From: Certhia americana
Taxonomy: Eukaryota; Chordata; Aves; Passeriformes; Certhiidae
Length of the DNA: 64,000 nucleotides
Reading direction: 5' to 3'
Assembly (NCBI GenBank): GCA_018697195.1
Contig: CM031859.1
Location: 58,208,438-58,272,437 of the forward strand
This document shows, piece after piece, positions 22,701 through 36,500 of the stretch. The notes below the pieces were generated by a model. The model was not told the DNA's origin and did no database searches. It saw only the letters and a program-made list of their open reading frames with translations. How positions within the stretch are numbered: the first letter of the stretch is position 1; every line of letters begins with the position of its first letter. A program made the translations under genes and the position numbers.

Positions 22701-25700
22701 CACATTCACAGAACAGCTTTTAGACCATATGTCTGTTGGTGATGCAACTGAGAATTCATCTTTAGTTCTCAGACAAGGTATGTGTAAAATTACTGTGTCA
22801 TATGGCTTTTTATGTTAGGCGTTTCCACTACGACATTGTCGTGCCATTGCTTGAGATGCTTTCAGTCGCAGGACAAATTCATCTACAGACTGACCATACA
22901 TTCACAGCAAGATATAGGTGCAAGAATTGCAAGCTGAAATCCTACAATTCTGTAAATATTCTGTGTGGGAAAATGCACAAAAAAAAATTAATTAAAAAAA
23001 AAAATTCTGACAAAAATCTCACTGCTTTTTAATAAGGACTGCACAGAGAAGAGGGATGTTGAGTTCAGCCCCAGGAAACAGACCAGTGAAGTAACTGAGA
23101 AGTAGAAATTTAACTCCATTTTGTTGCCCTATCTGGGAAAATAATTCAAGTTCTCAAACACTATAGTAGTGAAGTGCATAAGCATACAAAGAAAGTTGAA
23201 ATATTTTGGCTTACTGTACAACTCTCCTGCAGCATTAGTAAAGATAGGACAGACTTGACACTGGCAGAGAAGCTACTGCAGTCTTTAAGAAGAGCAGCAT
23301 TCTTGAGAAGTCTTGAAAATAATAAAAAGTAATTTCTTAGAGTAGAGAGATGTTCAGATTTTATTTAAACCTAAATGAAAGGCTAAATGCCTTTCAGGTC
23401 ACTTTTATTGGGGAAGAAGGAATGCCTCTTTGTCTCTACTTCGTAGGAAATGGTAGTAAACTCTTCTGCTCTAAAATAGCCTAACATTTACGTTTTCGGA
23501 GCTTACGCATTTGTCTAGTCCTAATTCTACAGCAACAAAAACAATTAATCTTTGAAACCTGGGAGATAATTCTATGCTTGCAACCAAGTTTTATGCACCT
23601 GTCTGTAGAGACACTATGTGGTCAGGACTTGTGCTATGCAAATGTCAGCTGACTTGGATGCAGGTTCTGTGACCTTCATTTTCCTGGCGGCTGGAAGAAA
23701 TCTGATTCTGGTAGCTAACCATCTGATCTTTCTTCTTCTGAAGCTCCCAGTTAGGCTGTCAGTTTTATCAAATGCAGCTCACATCTTAGAAGCTAAATCA
23801 TTACCCAACATTTTCAGCATTTAATTTTATATATTCTTGTGTGCAGTACACTGTAAAATGTTTAATGTTAAAGAAAATTCCTGTGTTCATCCAATGAAAA
23901 AGAGAAGGATTGAGCTGCTGCCTATTTTTGATTTTTAAGATTTTTCTATAATCCTATTTATCTAACATTTGGTTCACAATTGTTTCTAAATACATGTATT
24001 TGGAATGCCATAAAAACTAGTTATCATCAGTTCGCTAACAAAGGTAAAAGATTACTTTCATGTTTTTCCTGTTAATTATTAGCAATTCAGAGTCATTTTA
24101 CTAGCATGCATTTTCACTTAAACAGTACAGCTATTACTGGGTAAATGTACTCAAAATAACCACATTTGAAAACTGGTAATTTCTTCACACTTAATAACTG
24201 CTTTGCTTGATCGCTGAAAGGGATCTAAAAGTAAGATGTTCAGGCTCTATTTATAGCTGCAGCTTCATAACTTTTTAAATTTATTCTCTGAATATTTTTC
24301 CTAGTAGTTTCTGAAGTATGGCATTTTGTCTGAGTCTTCAGACAGGGACAGTCCATGTATTCTGATGTTAATCAGTCCCAAGAAATCCCTAGTATGTCAG
24401 TGAGGTAGACCTATGCATGTAATTGAAAAAAATATAGAAGTAACCTTTCCCCTTTGCTAATGAGCTGATGGAAAGTAGGGGTTCTAAACTCTGTCTGTCT
24501 AAAATGCATGCATGAGTCTGTTGACGAGTTTTCCTGTTTATTTTATTTTAAACATTTGTCATGACATTTCTCCACAGCATGTGCCAGATAGATCTGAAAA
24601 TTATTTCTGCCTTTTCTTTTAAAAATAGATTGATTACCCTTTTTTGGTTACAGAGAGATTTTCTGTTGGAATAGAAACACAGGTTAAAAGTGGTTTTATT
24701 TGCTTAAACATGGCTGTCTGTCAAGGAGCCATGGCCTTTTGTTATTTTGGAAATTTTTACTTTCATAAGAAAATACTGAGTCATCAATCACATCAAATCT
24801 GTGTGTACTGCAATCCTCCTTGTGTCACTTACACAGCAGCACAAAAGAGGGGCATAACTTTTGAGAGCCACTTGTGCAGAAGAGATGTAGCATTGGCTGC
24901 CCTGCAGCCACTCTTGCCTGCTGACTGAGAGACAAATTTGGGATTGGCATACCCATTCTTCAGGGTTCCTTTCCATTCCTCACATAAGAGGTGAGATTTT
25001 ATACTCAAGGGTCTTCTTTCTTTTCATTGAGCTGTAATACCCGATGGTGGACAGGTACATTTGAATAACCATTATTTTGAGAGGACTAGTGTGAAGGGAA
25101 AAAAAGCCAGAAGGCTCTTCAAAGCTCTTTAGACCACTAAAGCCTTCAGGAGGCAATGGAAGTTCAGGAGCTTGATATCTGAAGATTTTTGAGAGTCTGG
25201 GGATTAGTTTGTAAGGGAATGACCTTTGACTACAAATTTCTGTATGTATTCCAGAGTTTACAGAGACTGTAGATAATATGGGCAAAAAATTACGTGACTT
25301 TAAAGGAAAAATTGTATGTAAATTTCCTGACTGCCCCTTATTTAGTGAAGGGTGTTGCTGTGTGTTTTGACGTATCTCCAGGAAATGTAATGAGATAATG
25401 TCTGGATATCAGGACTCCTGTAGGTCTTCCTTTTAAGCTGAACAGATTCACGAACTTAGAGGAAAATATTTCAAGGTTTTTTATTTCTTTTTTTTCTGGA
25501 ATTTAAATTGTAAACAAATTTAGCAAACAAATCATGATCCCCCAAACTGATACAGATTAATTATTGTGAGTTGGAGTTTTTTGGGTATAAGCTGAGTGGT
25601 GATAGACATATTTAGCAATCTAGAGCAACAAGCAAGTCTACTAAAAAGGGACTATTAAAATAAACGTTGCCTAAGAATAGTTACAGCACTCAGATAGAAA

Positions 25701-26040
25701 CATTCTATCATGCAGGTGCTCATCCAAATGTTGGCAGACATTCAGTTCAGTACCAAAGGAATCCTGAGGAGGAAAAAATATCAAGATGCCACCCACCTAC
25801 CTAATAATGTGTAGTTTTTGCTGTATAACTTGCTATAAGCATTTTGAGGCAAAGAAGGTCCCCCAGAGGTAAGGACAGGAATGATGGCCCACCTATTGTT
25901 TAAGAAGCAATTACATTGTCTGAGCAAAAAATACATGCTGCTAATAACCCCTTATGGAAAGGGCTTTTAATGGTAACAGAATTCCCGAAGTCTCATTTTA
26001 TTACATTTAAGCCTGCAATATTTATTCATGCTATTTTGCA
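16783..26040. other. Intergenic sequence, no gene recognised
   Basis: This is AT-rich DNA without a recognisable repeat family. It includes a small direct repeat: CATGTAGTCCTAG occurs at 17762-17774 and 17788-17800. A weak candidate exon on the minus strand at 20087-20292 is discussed under findings. Confidence 0.6.
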
Positions 26041-26345
26041 CCTCACGTTACAACAGTGCTGATGCACAGGATGCGAGCGGGCGCAGCGCGGATTTATATT
26101 CTCTGCCTTGGCTCAGCTGCGTTCAAAGCACAGAGGAGGTGGAGGATGCAAATTGCCCTCTCCTGCTGCGCCCACAACCCTGAGACAAGCCGTCACCACA
26201 CTGCTCCGTCCAGCTGTGGAGCTTTCTTCTGGAAACATCCTCTGCAGGGGGCTGTGGAAGGAGCTACAGCCAGCTGTGCGCTGCTCTCCGTGCGGGCCGG
26301 GCACGCAGCTACTGCCGGTGCCAGAAATGGAGCCCAGCTCAGGAC
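26041..26345. promoter_or_regulatory. Orphan CpG-rich islet
   Basis: This is a roughly 300-bp block with 16 CpG dinucleotides counted by eye in otherwise CpG-poor, AT-rich DNA. The densest part is GCGAGCGGGCGCAGCGCGG at 26074-26092, with a second cluster around 26278-26317. Open frames overlap it in several phases on both strands, as expected of GC-rich DNA, and none looks like a known protein. It could be a promoter of an unannotated or non-coding transcript, or an intergenic regulatory element. Confidence 0.45.
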
Positions 26346-27436
26346 CCATAAACTGTAAACACTTAGTGTTAACTGGTCCACTCAGGTATAAATGACAAAA
26401 CATTTGCAGATAGAACCTTGTCCAATTTCAGCTGTCCTCAGAAATTCAGTAGCCTTCAACTCGTGCTGAATACCGATTTCGTGGGAAATATGAAATGAAG
26501 GGCCTTGATTCCTCTTCGTACAAAATCTAAGTTGAGCTTGCTAAAAAGCAGGAGTATGAAGGGTTAAATCAGTATACTGTTAGTGCAGCAACAGAGAAAC
26601 TGTGATATTCTACCTAATATTTTATAGCAGGTTACCAATTTGTTTTTTTGAGAGTAAAAACCCCCTTTTTTTACATTAGAATGTTTCATATATGGTTACT
26701 GAATATCTCATTACACTGCTTATATTACAGCCCATATTCCAAGATGTGCTAAATCTTTATCACATTTTGAAGCAACACCAAAAACTACATATTCAAGTTA
26801 CAATTGATAACCCTGTTAAGCCCAATTAAGCAAGATTAAAGATTGACTGGGTATGGTTAATGTATTTGCGAAGTACTACCTTTGCATTGTTTTTCACATT
26901 TAAAGCACAGTCAGTATGTTCTGTTGACTGAAAGTATTAACATATATAGAACTACAGTCATAGGAAAACCAAAGATATTTGGGGATTTAAGGCTGAAAGC
27001 AATTAAATATATAGCAGTATCCTAAAATGAGTTTTAAATGCTGGTATTGAACATAAAAAAAAGCCAAGATACTTTGAGTGGAGAAAAAAGTACTTACTGG
27101 TAGATCAGTTTATTTGGGTATTGGTAATTGCAGATCACAAGTATCGTATTATTCCAAAATTTTTAACAAGTCAGGAATGAGTTCATATCCATTTTTCTCA
27201 TTTTCTTCTGATGAATTTTTTGATTTTGCAATATTACGAAAAAGATTTCTTTAACATTCAAAAGCCTTAGTGTTACAGTTTCGAAAACATCTACTTTTCA
27301 GATTTGTAAACAGTGTTTGTGAGTGCTTATGTCCATTTTGGTTTGCAGAAAAAATAAAACTGATTTCAAAAACTAGTATTGTGTCTCAGCATGCAAAAAA
27401 CATAGAAACTTAATTCCAATTAAAATTTTTTTTTCT

Positions 27437-27554
27437 GTTTATAATTTTTCAATTTGTATCTTTGTTTTGTTTTAAAATATTTACTGTATTAATTTTTGGT
27501 TTATAATTTTTCAATTTGTACCTTTGTTTTCTTTTAAAATATTTACTGTGTTAA
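27437..27554. repeat. Tandem duplication of a 62-bp AT-rich unit
   Basis: Unit 1 (27437-27498) and unit 2 (27499-27554, slightly shorter) both start GTTTATAATTTTTCAATTTG and both contain TTTTAAAATATTTACTGT. They differ at only a few positions, so the duplication is fairly recent compared with the neutral background. Confidence 0.92.
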
Positions 27555-30500
27555 CGCTCATTTAAGCTACACTACACAGTTGATGAAAGTTCTTACTCTC
27601 ACTATGCTTTTGTTTCAAGTGCCAATTATAATTTAGCTAACATTTTGAAAAATGTACATGTTCCTGTATGAAATGAGACAGCAGTGAGTCAGAGAATATA
27701 AATCTGTATGTTTCTGTACATTTTAACATATGACCGTGAATTATTCAGTATACTAATCACTCTTTTAGCATTTTATTTATCTTGCTTCTTATGTCTAAGA
27801 AGTATCTTGTACAACTGAAACAGTGCCTTCTCCTGCTTGGCTTTCAGAAAGAGGTTCTGCAATACTCTGAAAGCAAACATGAAAGGAAGTGTTTTAATGA
27901 AAACATGATTGGAGGATATCCACAATGGGTTAGCTACAGAAGGCACCATTTACTTTGTACTGTGATACTTTTAGGTCTAGAATTAGAGTTTGTTTGCATA
28001 GAGTAGCACTGTCTGCCAACAAAATATTTTGTACAGGAAAGCATTAACAGAAGACATCAAAAGTTTAGGTGTATTCCTATTTTGAATATTGAAAACTTTC
28101 ATTATTTCATGACTCAATGTGTAAATGTATATCAGATGAGCTAAAAAGCCAGGAATATTTTAATTTCCTCATGGCTTTGCATTCCCTTATTAGAATTTAA
28201 TTTTCTTTGCTGTGAAAATGACTTTTCCTAGTTTACTGTTCCTAAGAACTGTTATGTATTTTAATGTAATTGAAAAAAAAAATCATTTATTACCCGTAGA
28301 AGAATACTTGAGCATCTCATAACTTTGTCATAGTTCCCTTGTATGGAACTCATATTTCATACACGGCATGATGTTCAGCAAAGGTGCTTCAGAAAATATA
28401 AAGTATTCAGAAATTAGCAAGTACAAGTTTTGCCATGCAGTCATATTCCAGATCCTTTTTTATCTACCTTCTGATAGCCTTCACATATGCGGTCTGTGAT
28501 AGAACCACAATTACACCCTGCTTTCCTGGGCTTTCATCCTGTGCTGTAACAGAAGGTGCTTTTTTCTTACTGTAAAACACTCTTCCTTTAATCACAGTAC
28601 ATTCTGCACACTTAATGAGGTAGGGGTATGTTATCATGTCATTAAAGACTATATCATGATATATAATAAATGGGAGCTGATTCAAGACAGCATCATCTTT
28701 GATGTGCTTGAATTTGCAACTGTAATTTTCTTCTTTTTTGTATGTTATGTAAATACAAATCCAAATTCTCCTATATGCAGCTACATTGAAATTGTGTAGA
28801 TCACTACTTGATTTACTCAGGCCATCTAATTTCATGGCCCTTCATAATGTTTGGAATTTCATACTTTTGTAAAGTGATTATGTAACTTACAGGTATCACC
28901 CTAGACATTTTTCCATGGGTGATCATCTGTCTAGGTTTACTTTTTTTTGCAGCTTTGTGTCAGCCTTTTAAAAGTATAATTACTTCAAGATAAACAGTGG
29001 TACCAATATTATAGTGAATTGCCCATAATATTTGAGTCAACAACATCAATTCCTTAGTGGCCCTAAGGGGGAAAAAATTCAATTAGAATGATAGACAGAT
29101 TTTTGGCACGGGTACAGTATTTTTTACTATGGTAAGGTCATCTTCCAAAAATTGCATTGTGTAGACAGGAAACTAGTTTGATGCTGAAAAGGCACACCCA
29201 CGGGTACCCAGGGAAGGTATATTCTACCCTATCCTTCAGATAAAAGTTAAGTTTGCTAATCTTGTGTTGAATCTTGACCATAATGCATAAGGATTGCTTT
29301 TCAACACTATTTACTTTTTAGGTACTACCTTAAAGAGAAGAAAAAAAAAAAAAAAAAAGGGTGAAGTGGAATAAAGAGGAGAACAGAAAATTTGCTTAAA
29401 AGGTAGAAGTAATGCTTTGTTCTTCTCATTTAAGTCATTATTTCTTCCACTGCCAGAATGTGCAGAACAAGTGGCAAATGAGGTCTCCTCTTTTCTTTGC
29501 TCCAGTCACAAGTCTTCAAGAATCAGTTTTCCCAGCCAAATGAAAGACAATTTAATCATTAAGAGGGGAGAAAATCCTGAGTCCAGGGATCAAAAAGAAA
29601 GTCAGAATCTAAACCAGTGGATTATTCAGCTCCCAAAGTAGGGTCTGAAGTACTGGACATAAAAGTACACAGAACAGTGTTAGTCAAAGAACAAAGCAAC
29701 AAAAGGACCACTCAAAATCCTTATATTTAATCAGTAATTTTACTATAAATAGAAAGTGGCTACTTAACCAAGGTGTCACATTTTCAACACCTCCATTTGG
29801 CTCTTTTCTTTCAAAATGACCTGATTTTAAATCACTCTCTAGCTTGATGTTGTTTTCAACTCTAAAATTACATCAGTAAACAACGTACTAAATCACTCTT
29901 ATTTTATTTCATTCCACCTTCCACTTTCAGATTTTTCCCTTGCATTTTTCTCAGAAAGAAGCTGTCTTCCATTTTGTCCACAATATAGCTTTGATGCTGT
30001 ACTTACAGTAATTGTTATATTTCTGAATCTGTGTTGTCAAAAAGTGACCACCCCTGCATTCTTGTGTATGTTTCACCTATTGATCCAGATATAGGAAGTA
30101 CAGTGACAATCAAATTACTTTTTTGGCATTGAGTTTTTGATTAAAAATGGACACTGTAGTCCAGATGTCATTTTGGGCAGCAACTTGATACAAATTCTCC
30201 ATTCAAAGAACTTCATCCCCATATTAGTGGAAAAAGCTAAGTCACACAAAGCTGTCTAATGATGCATGCTACTCTGAGGTAGCTTCACAGTATTTCCCTG
30301 CCCTGCTTTGACAGGCACAGCTGTAGTCTGTCCATCTTCAGAAACAGCTCTGCCAGTGCATGCATCACTTTCCTGATGCTTGACATACCCACCTGTACCT
30401 GTATCTGTTGCCAGATGCAGATCAGTGACCACAGACACCTTTCTTTCTTCTTCCTCCAGGAGGAGAGTCCTGAGGGAGCCACCTGCCTTCTCTGTTTCTC

Positions 30501-33500
30501 CCATAGGAAAAGTTTCCTAAGTTCTCCAGGCTGAATTGTCTGATGAAGTTTAGGACACAATAAACCAAACTGATGCTTTGAAGATGTCATTTCAGCAGTG
30601 TAAGAGAAGCAACCTCTCTGGACTGAAACAGCTTGTGAAAAGTATTTTTAAAAAGTAGAAGCATTATTCCCAAATTAAATTTATCACTGAGGGTGTTGTC
30701 AGCACTTTAATGTGTAGTGTAGATATAATACTTGAATGACTTTGAAAATAGCTCCATGCCATTTCAAGAAATAGTTTTAAGTAAGACTAATTAACTTCAA
30801 AGAAAGAATAAAAAGGGTTTTCTTCTTTATTTAGTTTTTAGCTAAGTGCTGTCTCAAATTAAATGAATCATAAAAAATTCAAATTGTTAGAGTGCCACCC
30901 CTATAATTTGATCACTATTTAATTTGATTTTTTTGTTTTATTTAATCAGAGCTACAGGAACCAGCTCATTTGTACTGTAAATTACACAACTTCTGCCCTT
31001 TATTTCATATATGGTTGATCACTTTTGGCAGATATGATTGGATTATCTAATCATTGGCTGTATGAAATTGCCATTTAATCAATAGGGAAGGTCAAAATTT
31101 CTCAATGTGATCCTGAAGCAGAGTATCTAAGGAAGTTAGAGGCTGGTGAAATGCAACTGAAGTTTTATATGCTTGCAGCATTATTATTGACTATAGATTC
31201 ATTATTACCATAACAAATGGCTCTTTTGTCTTCCCTTGCCACTTAGGGTTTGATGACCAAACCTATGGCTTTGGTTATTGATTACAGCTACTGATGACTT
31301 GATGGATTTAGCTCTTTTCCTCAGCAGTGTATTTTATAATTGTTTGAGACAAGAGATAATGAGTTTTACTCCCTGCTCTGCAGATGGGTAAGTAAGGGAC
31401 AGACATCTTCAGTCACTGAATATGTCACTGAATATAAAGTTAATTTCTTACCGTTTAAAAAAACATATCCACACTTACTTGTTTGTTAGTCTGCAGACAC
31501 TGACAAACTAGTAGAATATGCTTCATCCTTATTGCTCCATCATTTGTTGTGTAAGCCAAGCAATCATACAGCATCCTGTGCTCTGCCTTTTTAGTTTTGG
31601 TTGTCCTAGGATGGGGATTTTACTTCTCGTTACTCTGCAGATATGTTTGACATTTTCAGGATGCCTGATACAGTTCTCAGGTTGTGCTCAAGTTAATGAC
31701 CAGACTAATGACTTCTTCTACCTTATATCACACATTGAAGTTTAAAGTATCTGGTGTGATATTTAGTTTGAATGGGTGCTTCTTTGTGCACCTTCCACCC
31801 TGGGAATATTTATTTCATACCCTTTTCACCAGCAAAATCTAAATATGTTCCCAGGTAAGTGAATCTAGGTAGTCCATTTTGTTTCAGCTATTCATTTCAG
31901 CTGCTTTATTATTGTTGTTGTTATTTTTATTTTATAGAGTATATTTGTTTGTAAGAGGTTCTGTTAAATACAACGTTGGCACACACAGGTGAATACATGT
32001 CTGAAAGCTTAATTATCACAACAAACACATCTGGCTATACATGCAAAGGATTTTGCTGGCCTGTAGAGAGAGAAGAAGCTTTAATGACCACTGGTAGGGA
32101 AATGTGTTGTTTGGGGAATAGTCTGTTCCTGGCACTTATATTGTTCAGTAGAGTGAAGGATTAGGAATAGAGGCAGCAGTTTGCTTTTTGATGGTAAATA
32201 TTAGAGATCCACATTTAATAGCTGAGCTGAGCAGAAAATATCTGTGTCTAATCTTGCTTGAAATTTTCTGGGGAAAGGTTTGCTTTTCAATGACAACCCA
32301 AGACCTTCATTCTTCTTACAACTCTTTGTGAAGGTATGGGAAGGAGGAACTGAAATGAATCATAACAAGGCTGAGAAAGTTTTACAACAGCAGTCCTTGC
32401 TTAGACTTTATGTGCCTTATTTGGAATTTTCTGTGTAAACTGATATTCTGTAGGTAACAGATGAAAGGAGTCAGAGGAGCAGAACCATTCTACAGAAGAG
32501 AAAGGTGATGATGACAGAGCAGTGATGGTAATGCTAAGGCAATGACAGTTGGATCACAGCAAATATTTACATGCTCTGCTCTAAAACTATCCTTAGGAGA
32601 CCTCTGCATCAGAAACTCTTTTCAAATTAGTGGTTAAAGAGGCAGCTAACAGCAGCAGCAGAAGGGTTTGGGTTTGCCTTCAGACAAACCTGAGGCGTGT
32701 CCTGACATAGGAATTGCTACTCCATCTCCCTGTGCCTCAAAGTGATCAAGGATCCATAGGAGTGTGTGGAGTTAAGCCAGATGGCAATGGAATACGGTAA
32801 TTGGAAGACAAGTCATGGGACTGAGACATGCATGTTTCTTGTTTTAGCTCTTAGAGCATCCTGCCTTAGTTCCCCATTGAGCAGAGCAAGCCTTTTAGTA
32901 ATCCATGTTCCTCTCACTCCAGGAACATGTTTTCTCACTTGCATGTGTTTATGTTGGTAGGAAATATGTAATAATATTAGTAACCAAATGCCTCCATTTC
33001 TAGATCACAGGGAAATACAGGAAAATATTCCAGCTTTTCTTTCCAAATTAACTGTACTCCAAAGTTAAATATAAATGATTAAATATAAATGGTTGTCTGC
33101 TGACCTCACAGGCAGTCAGACCCCTGCTGTGCTCATTCTGGACCAAGTTCACTCATGGCATAGTAATGTCTTTTTGACCTTAATGAATCCAACATTCATT
33201 GGAGCTTTTGTAGAAATTTTTTCTTCAACTGCTTTTCCTAGTGTGAATTTTGTTCATTTGGTTTGTTTGTTTCTGGAGCACTGTCTTAAAAGTACATGAC
33301 AGGACAAACAAAGAACAATTAAAAAAAAAAATACTGTGGCATATATGACATTACTAAAGTCACCTTACTAAAATTTATGTGTCTCATTAGTTTAATTTTA
33401 TTGGGTTCTTGTCAATAGAACTGTAAAACTAACCCCTCAAAAAGTTCAGTGAATTTTTAGTCTTCTAGTCATAAAAATAGACTAAAATAAACACATGTGT

Positions 33501-36500
33501 GTATTTTCTACAAAAGTTTAAAAGATGAACCAACAGGTCAAAATCAAGTCACAAACCTCTCAAGAATAATAAGACAGTAAACTTGATGTTGCATGATATT
33601 TGACATACAGCAAATCACTATTTACATTTTATCCCAAAACATTTACCTGAGAAAAGGTCATGGCGTTAAATTTGGAGACATTTACAGCAATTGCCAAATG
33701 TTTACTATCTCCATGAATGTCATGCTTCCTAGTCAAAAGAAGGTTGATGCGCTAAATGTCAATTATTTCAAGTTGTTTGATGGCAGCACAGATTGCCAAG
33801 CAATATAAAAAGAGGTTTAATAAATATTATATACACTGTTCACCATTAATCTTGCCTAACTCTAGAGGTTAGAGTTTCACACAGAGAGGATTTATGACAA
33901 GAAACTGTGCAGGACATTAAAACTCAATTATTGCTGTCCTAGATAAAGGCATTATCATTAAGTTGTGGAAGCAGTACCTTGTTTCTTCTGATACTGCTAT
34001 CAAAACTTAGGAAAGCATCAGGGGCAATTAAATTACTTTGGGAAATCATGCCATTATGCTTCCCCTTGCAATATTTTGTCCTTTTCAGACTAAGCAATGA
34101 AAGGACTAGTCAGTACCCTTTGCAAGAATTCTAGAAATTCAAATGGTATCTCCTACTGAGCAATGAGCAAATTTTTGCTAGGACATCCAGCTCTTGGAGC
34201 TAACCCAAAATCTACACCTATAGGAATACAGGTTAATGACATCAAAATTTCATGTCTATTAAGTAAATGTCTAATATGCATGTCTAATAACACATTGACC
34301 TATTCCAGAGCAAATATTACTATAAAACATTGCTCAGAGGGCAGTACTTGGTCAAGTTAGAACTGGAAACTTGAAAAGAGTTGTAGAAACAAAGCAATTG
34401 GTATTTCAGACTTAGAGGCTTATTCCTATACAGAGAGTGAAGCTCAGAACATTTAATTGACCTCCTACACAAGACTGAAGTCCTGGCTGATTCCTGGTAG
34501 AGAAAGAAAACATCACTCCAAAAGCCTGGACAGAGTACTTAAAATATATATATTTGGAAAAATTCACTTCCTTTTTAAAATATTCACATGGTGAGTTGTA
34601 ACATTCCCTGTGCTGTTGTAACTGCTGCAGTGTTTTAGCTTAGTTTTCCATCTCTTCTTTGTGTCATGTTTTCTCACATTTTGATCTGACAGTTTCTGTG
34701 AAAATCAAGTTGTTGCAGGTGTTAACCACAACTGCTTCAAAGCTCTTTCAGACCACTTTTTCCCAAGATAGGCATTCAAACTGTCTTGTGAGCCCCCTAT
34801 ACAAGCAATCAGATATGTGATCTGGGGCATATCTGAACTTTTGGCTGACGAAATCAAGATTTCTTAAGTATGTAAATTTTACTAGTCTGGTTAAAAAAAT
34901 ATCCTCATGAAATGTTGACTGCTCAATTTTATCTGGAAAGTCTTTGTCTCTTTATCTAAATATATGAGTGCTCATATACACTATATCTGCGCATAATACT
35001 TCTAGGTCATCAATTTACTTGTGTAAGCAGGAGATTGCAACCCTCAACCCTTTTTTTTTTTTTTTTTTCTTTTTTTAAGCTATAAATTGATTAATGATTC
35101 AAATCCTTAATCTAAAGGTTGTATCTTACCTCCCTTATGTTTCCTTTGCCCCAGAAATTTAATCCAGTTGCCAATAATTGAATGAATATTTGGTGGCAGT
35201 GCTCTGTGATGAATTAGGAATTTCCTGTAAGATACAATTGGCAACACCAAAAGGAAAATGAATGTCTGACCTCCTTTTGAAGTTCTTGAACACACCTCAA
35301 ATTCACAAACACTGTGAGAGCCCCCACCGTTAACACCTCTGAAAAGAAAGTTTTTAGTCTGCTAGAACGTAGGATAACCAGCAGGCACTGTGATCTTAGC
35401 ACCACAGCTAAACAAATTCAGGGTAGCAATGTTTACCTAAAAATTTATATTCTCTCTTTTATTGTTAAATAATTGAGCAGGTATCAAATAACAATGTTTC
35501 AATTATTCATTGAGTTATTTCACTTACCAAAAAGATTGCTGTAGGCAAATAAGTGTCATTTGTATTAAATTGTGAATATCTTCATAAGATTTGCTAATCA
35601 GATCTTCAGCGCTTAGACCACAGAGAATCCTTATTCATATAGAAAACACAGTGAAATACTCAGTATGGACCACAGAATAATTCTGATAGCAAGAGGGAAG
35701 ATTTCTCCTTTCTTCCCTCTTTGTCTTCTGACAGGCAAACTTAAAAGTCTTGTTTTCTGAGACTGGAACAATAATTGTAAGGGTTATGAAATTTTCCATA
35801 AAAGATGACAAAGTTTTCGTCCTTCCCACCTTCAACAACCAAGCCCTTTAGCATAGGGAACCTATGATCTGTAGAGTAAAGCATATTATTTTACAGGAAA
35901 GCAAAAATACCATTCCACTGTGTACGCTTGTGGCCACACCTCTACTAACTCATAAACAGGGACCGGAGTCTGTTCCTGGCCCTCAGGGCAAGTGCATGTC
36001 CTGGCTGACATCTGTCCAGCGAAACTTCCTCCTCCTGCTCCAAACCAAATGCTTTCATCCATACTGCTTACTGGATCACCTCGTAGTCCAAACTATCCAG
36101 CAGTTCAAGGTAGGGCCTGTCTGGGAATATTGTATCTGGCTCAGCCACAACCATGATACAGTCTGCTAAAAATTATACACAGAACACTTGCTTGGGAGTA
36201 TGAAAACTTTGGTCCCACACTTCAGTTTATTGGAATACATGCAGTCTCTAGGTCTACTTTTCTGTTGAATGCCTTTTCTAGTCAATTTCTAAACAGTATA
36301 AGCCCTCTTCTGGGTTTTGTCTTCTGTTATGTATTTTATAACATCATTTGCAGCCGAGTTAAAACTTGATTTATTCCTTCTTTGCCCTGTATAAATAGAC
36401 ACACATTGTGAGAGTCTGTAAATATCCAGGCCGCTTTGCCAAAAAGTTTCTTCCATTACCTAAAAATGCATTCTTTCATTGCTCAAGTGTGGATAGTATT

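Noticed and set aside
26056..26403. Four overlapping frames of 62-100 codons on both strands in the CpG islet
   Set aside because: Frames in several phases on both strands are expected where stop codons are rare in GC-rich DNA; none resembles a protein family.
28464..28835. 123-codon minus-strand frame
   Set aside because: Bounded by ordinary stops, with no acceptor upstream and no recognised domain; treated as chance.
30256..30590. Overlapping minus-strand frames of 82 and 101 codons
   Set aside because: No recognised family, and two phases are open at once, which argues against selection for either.
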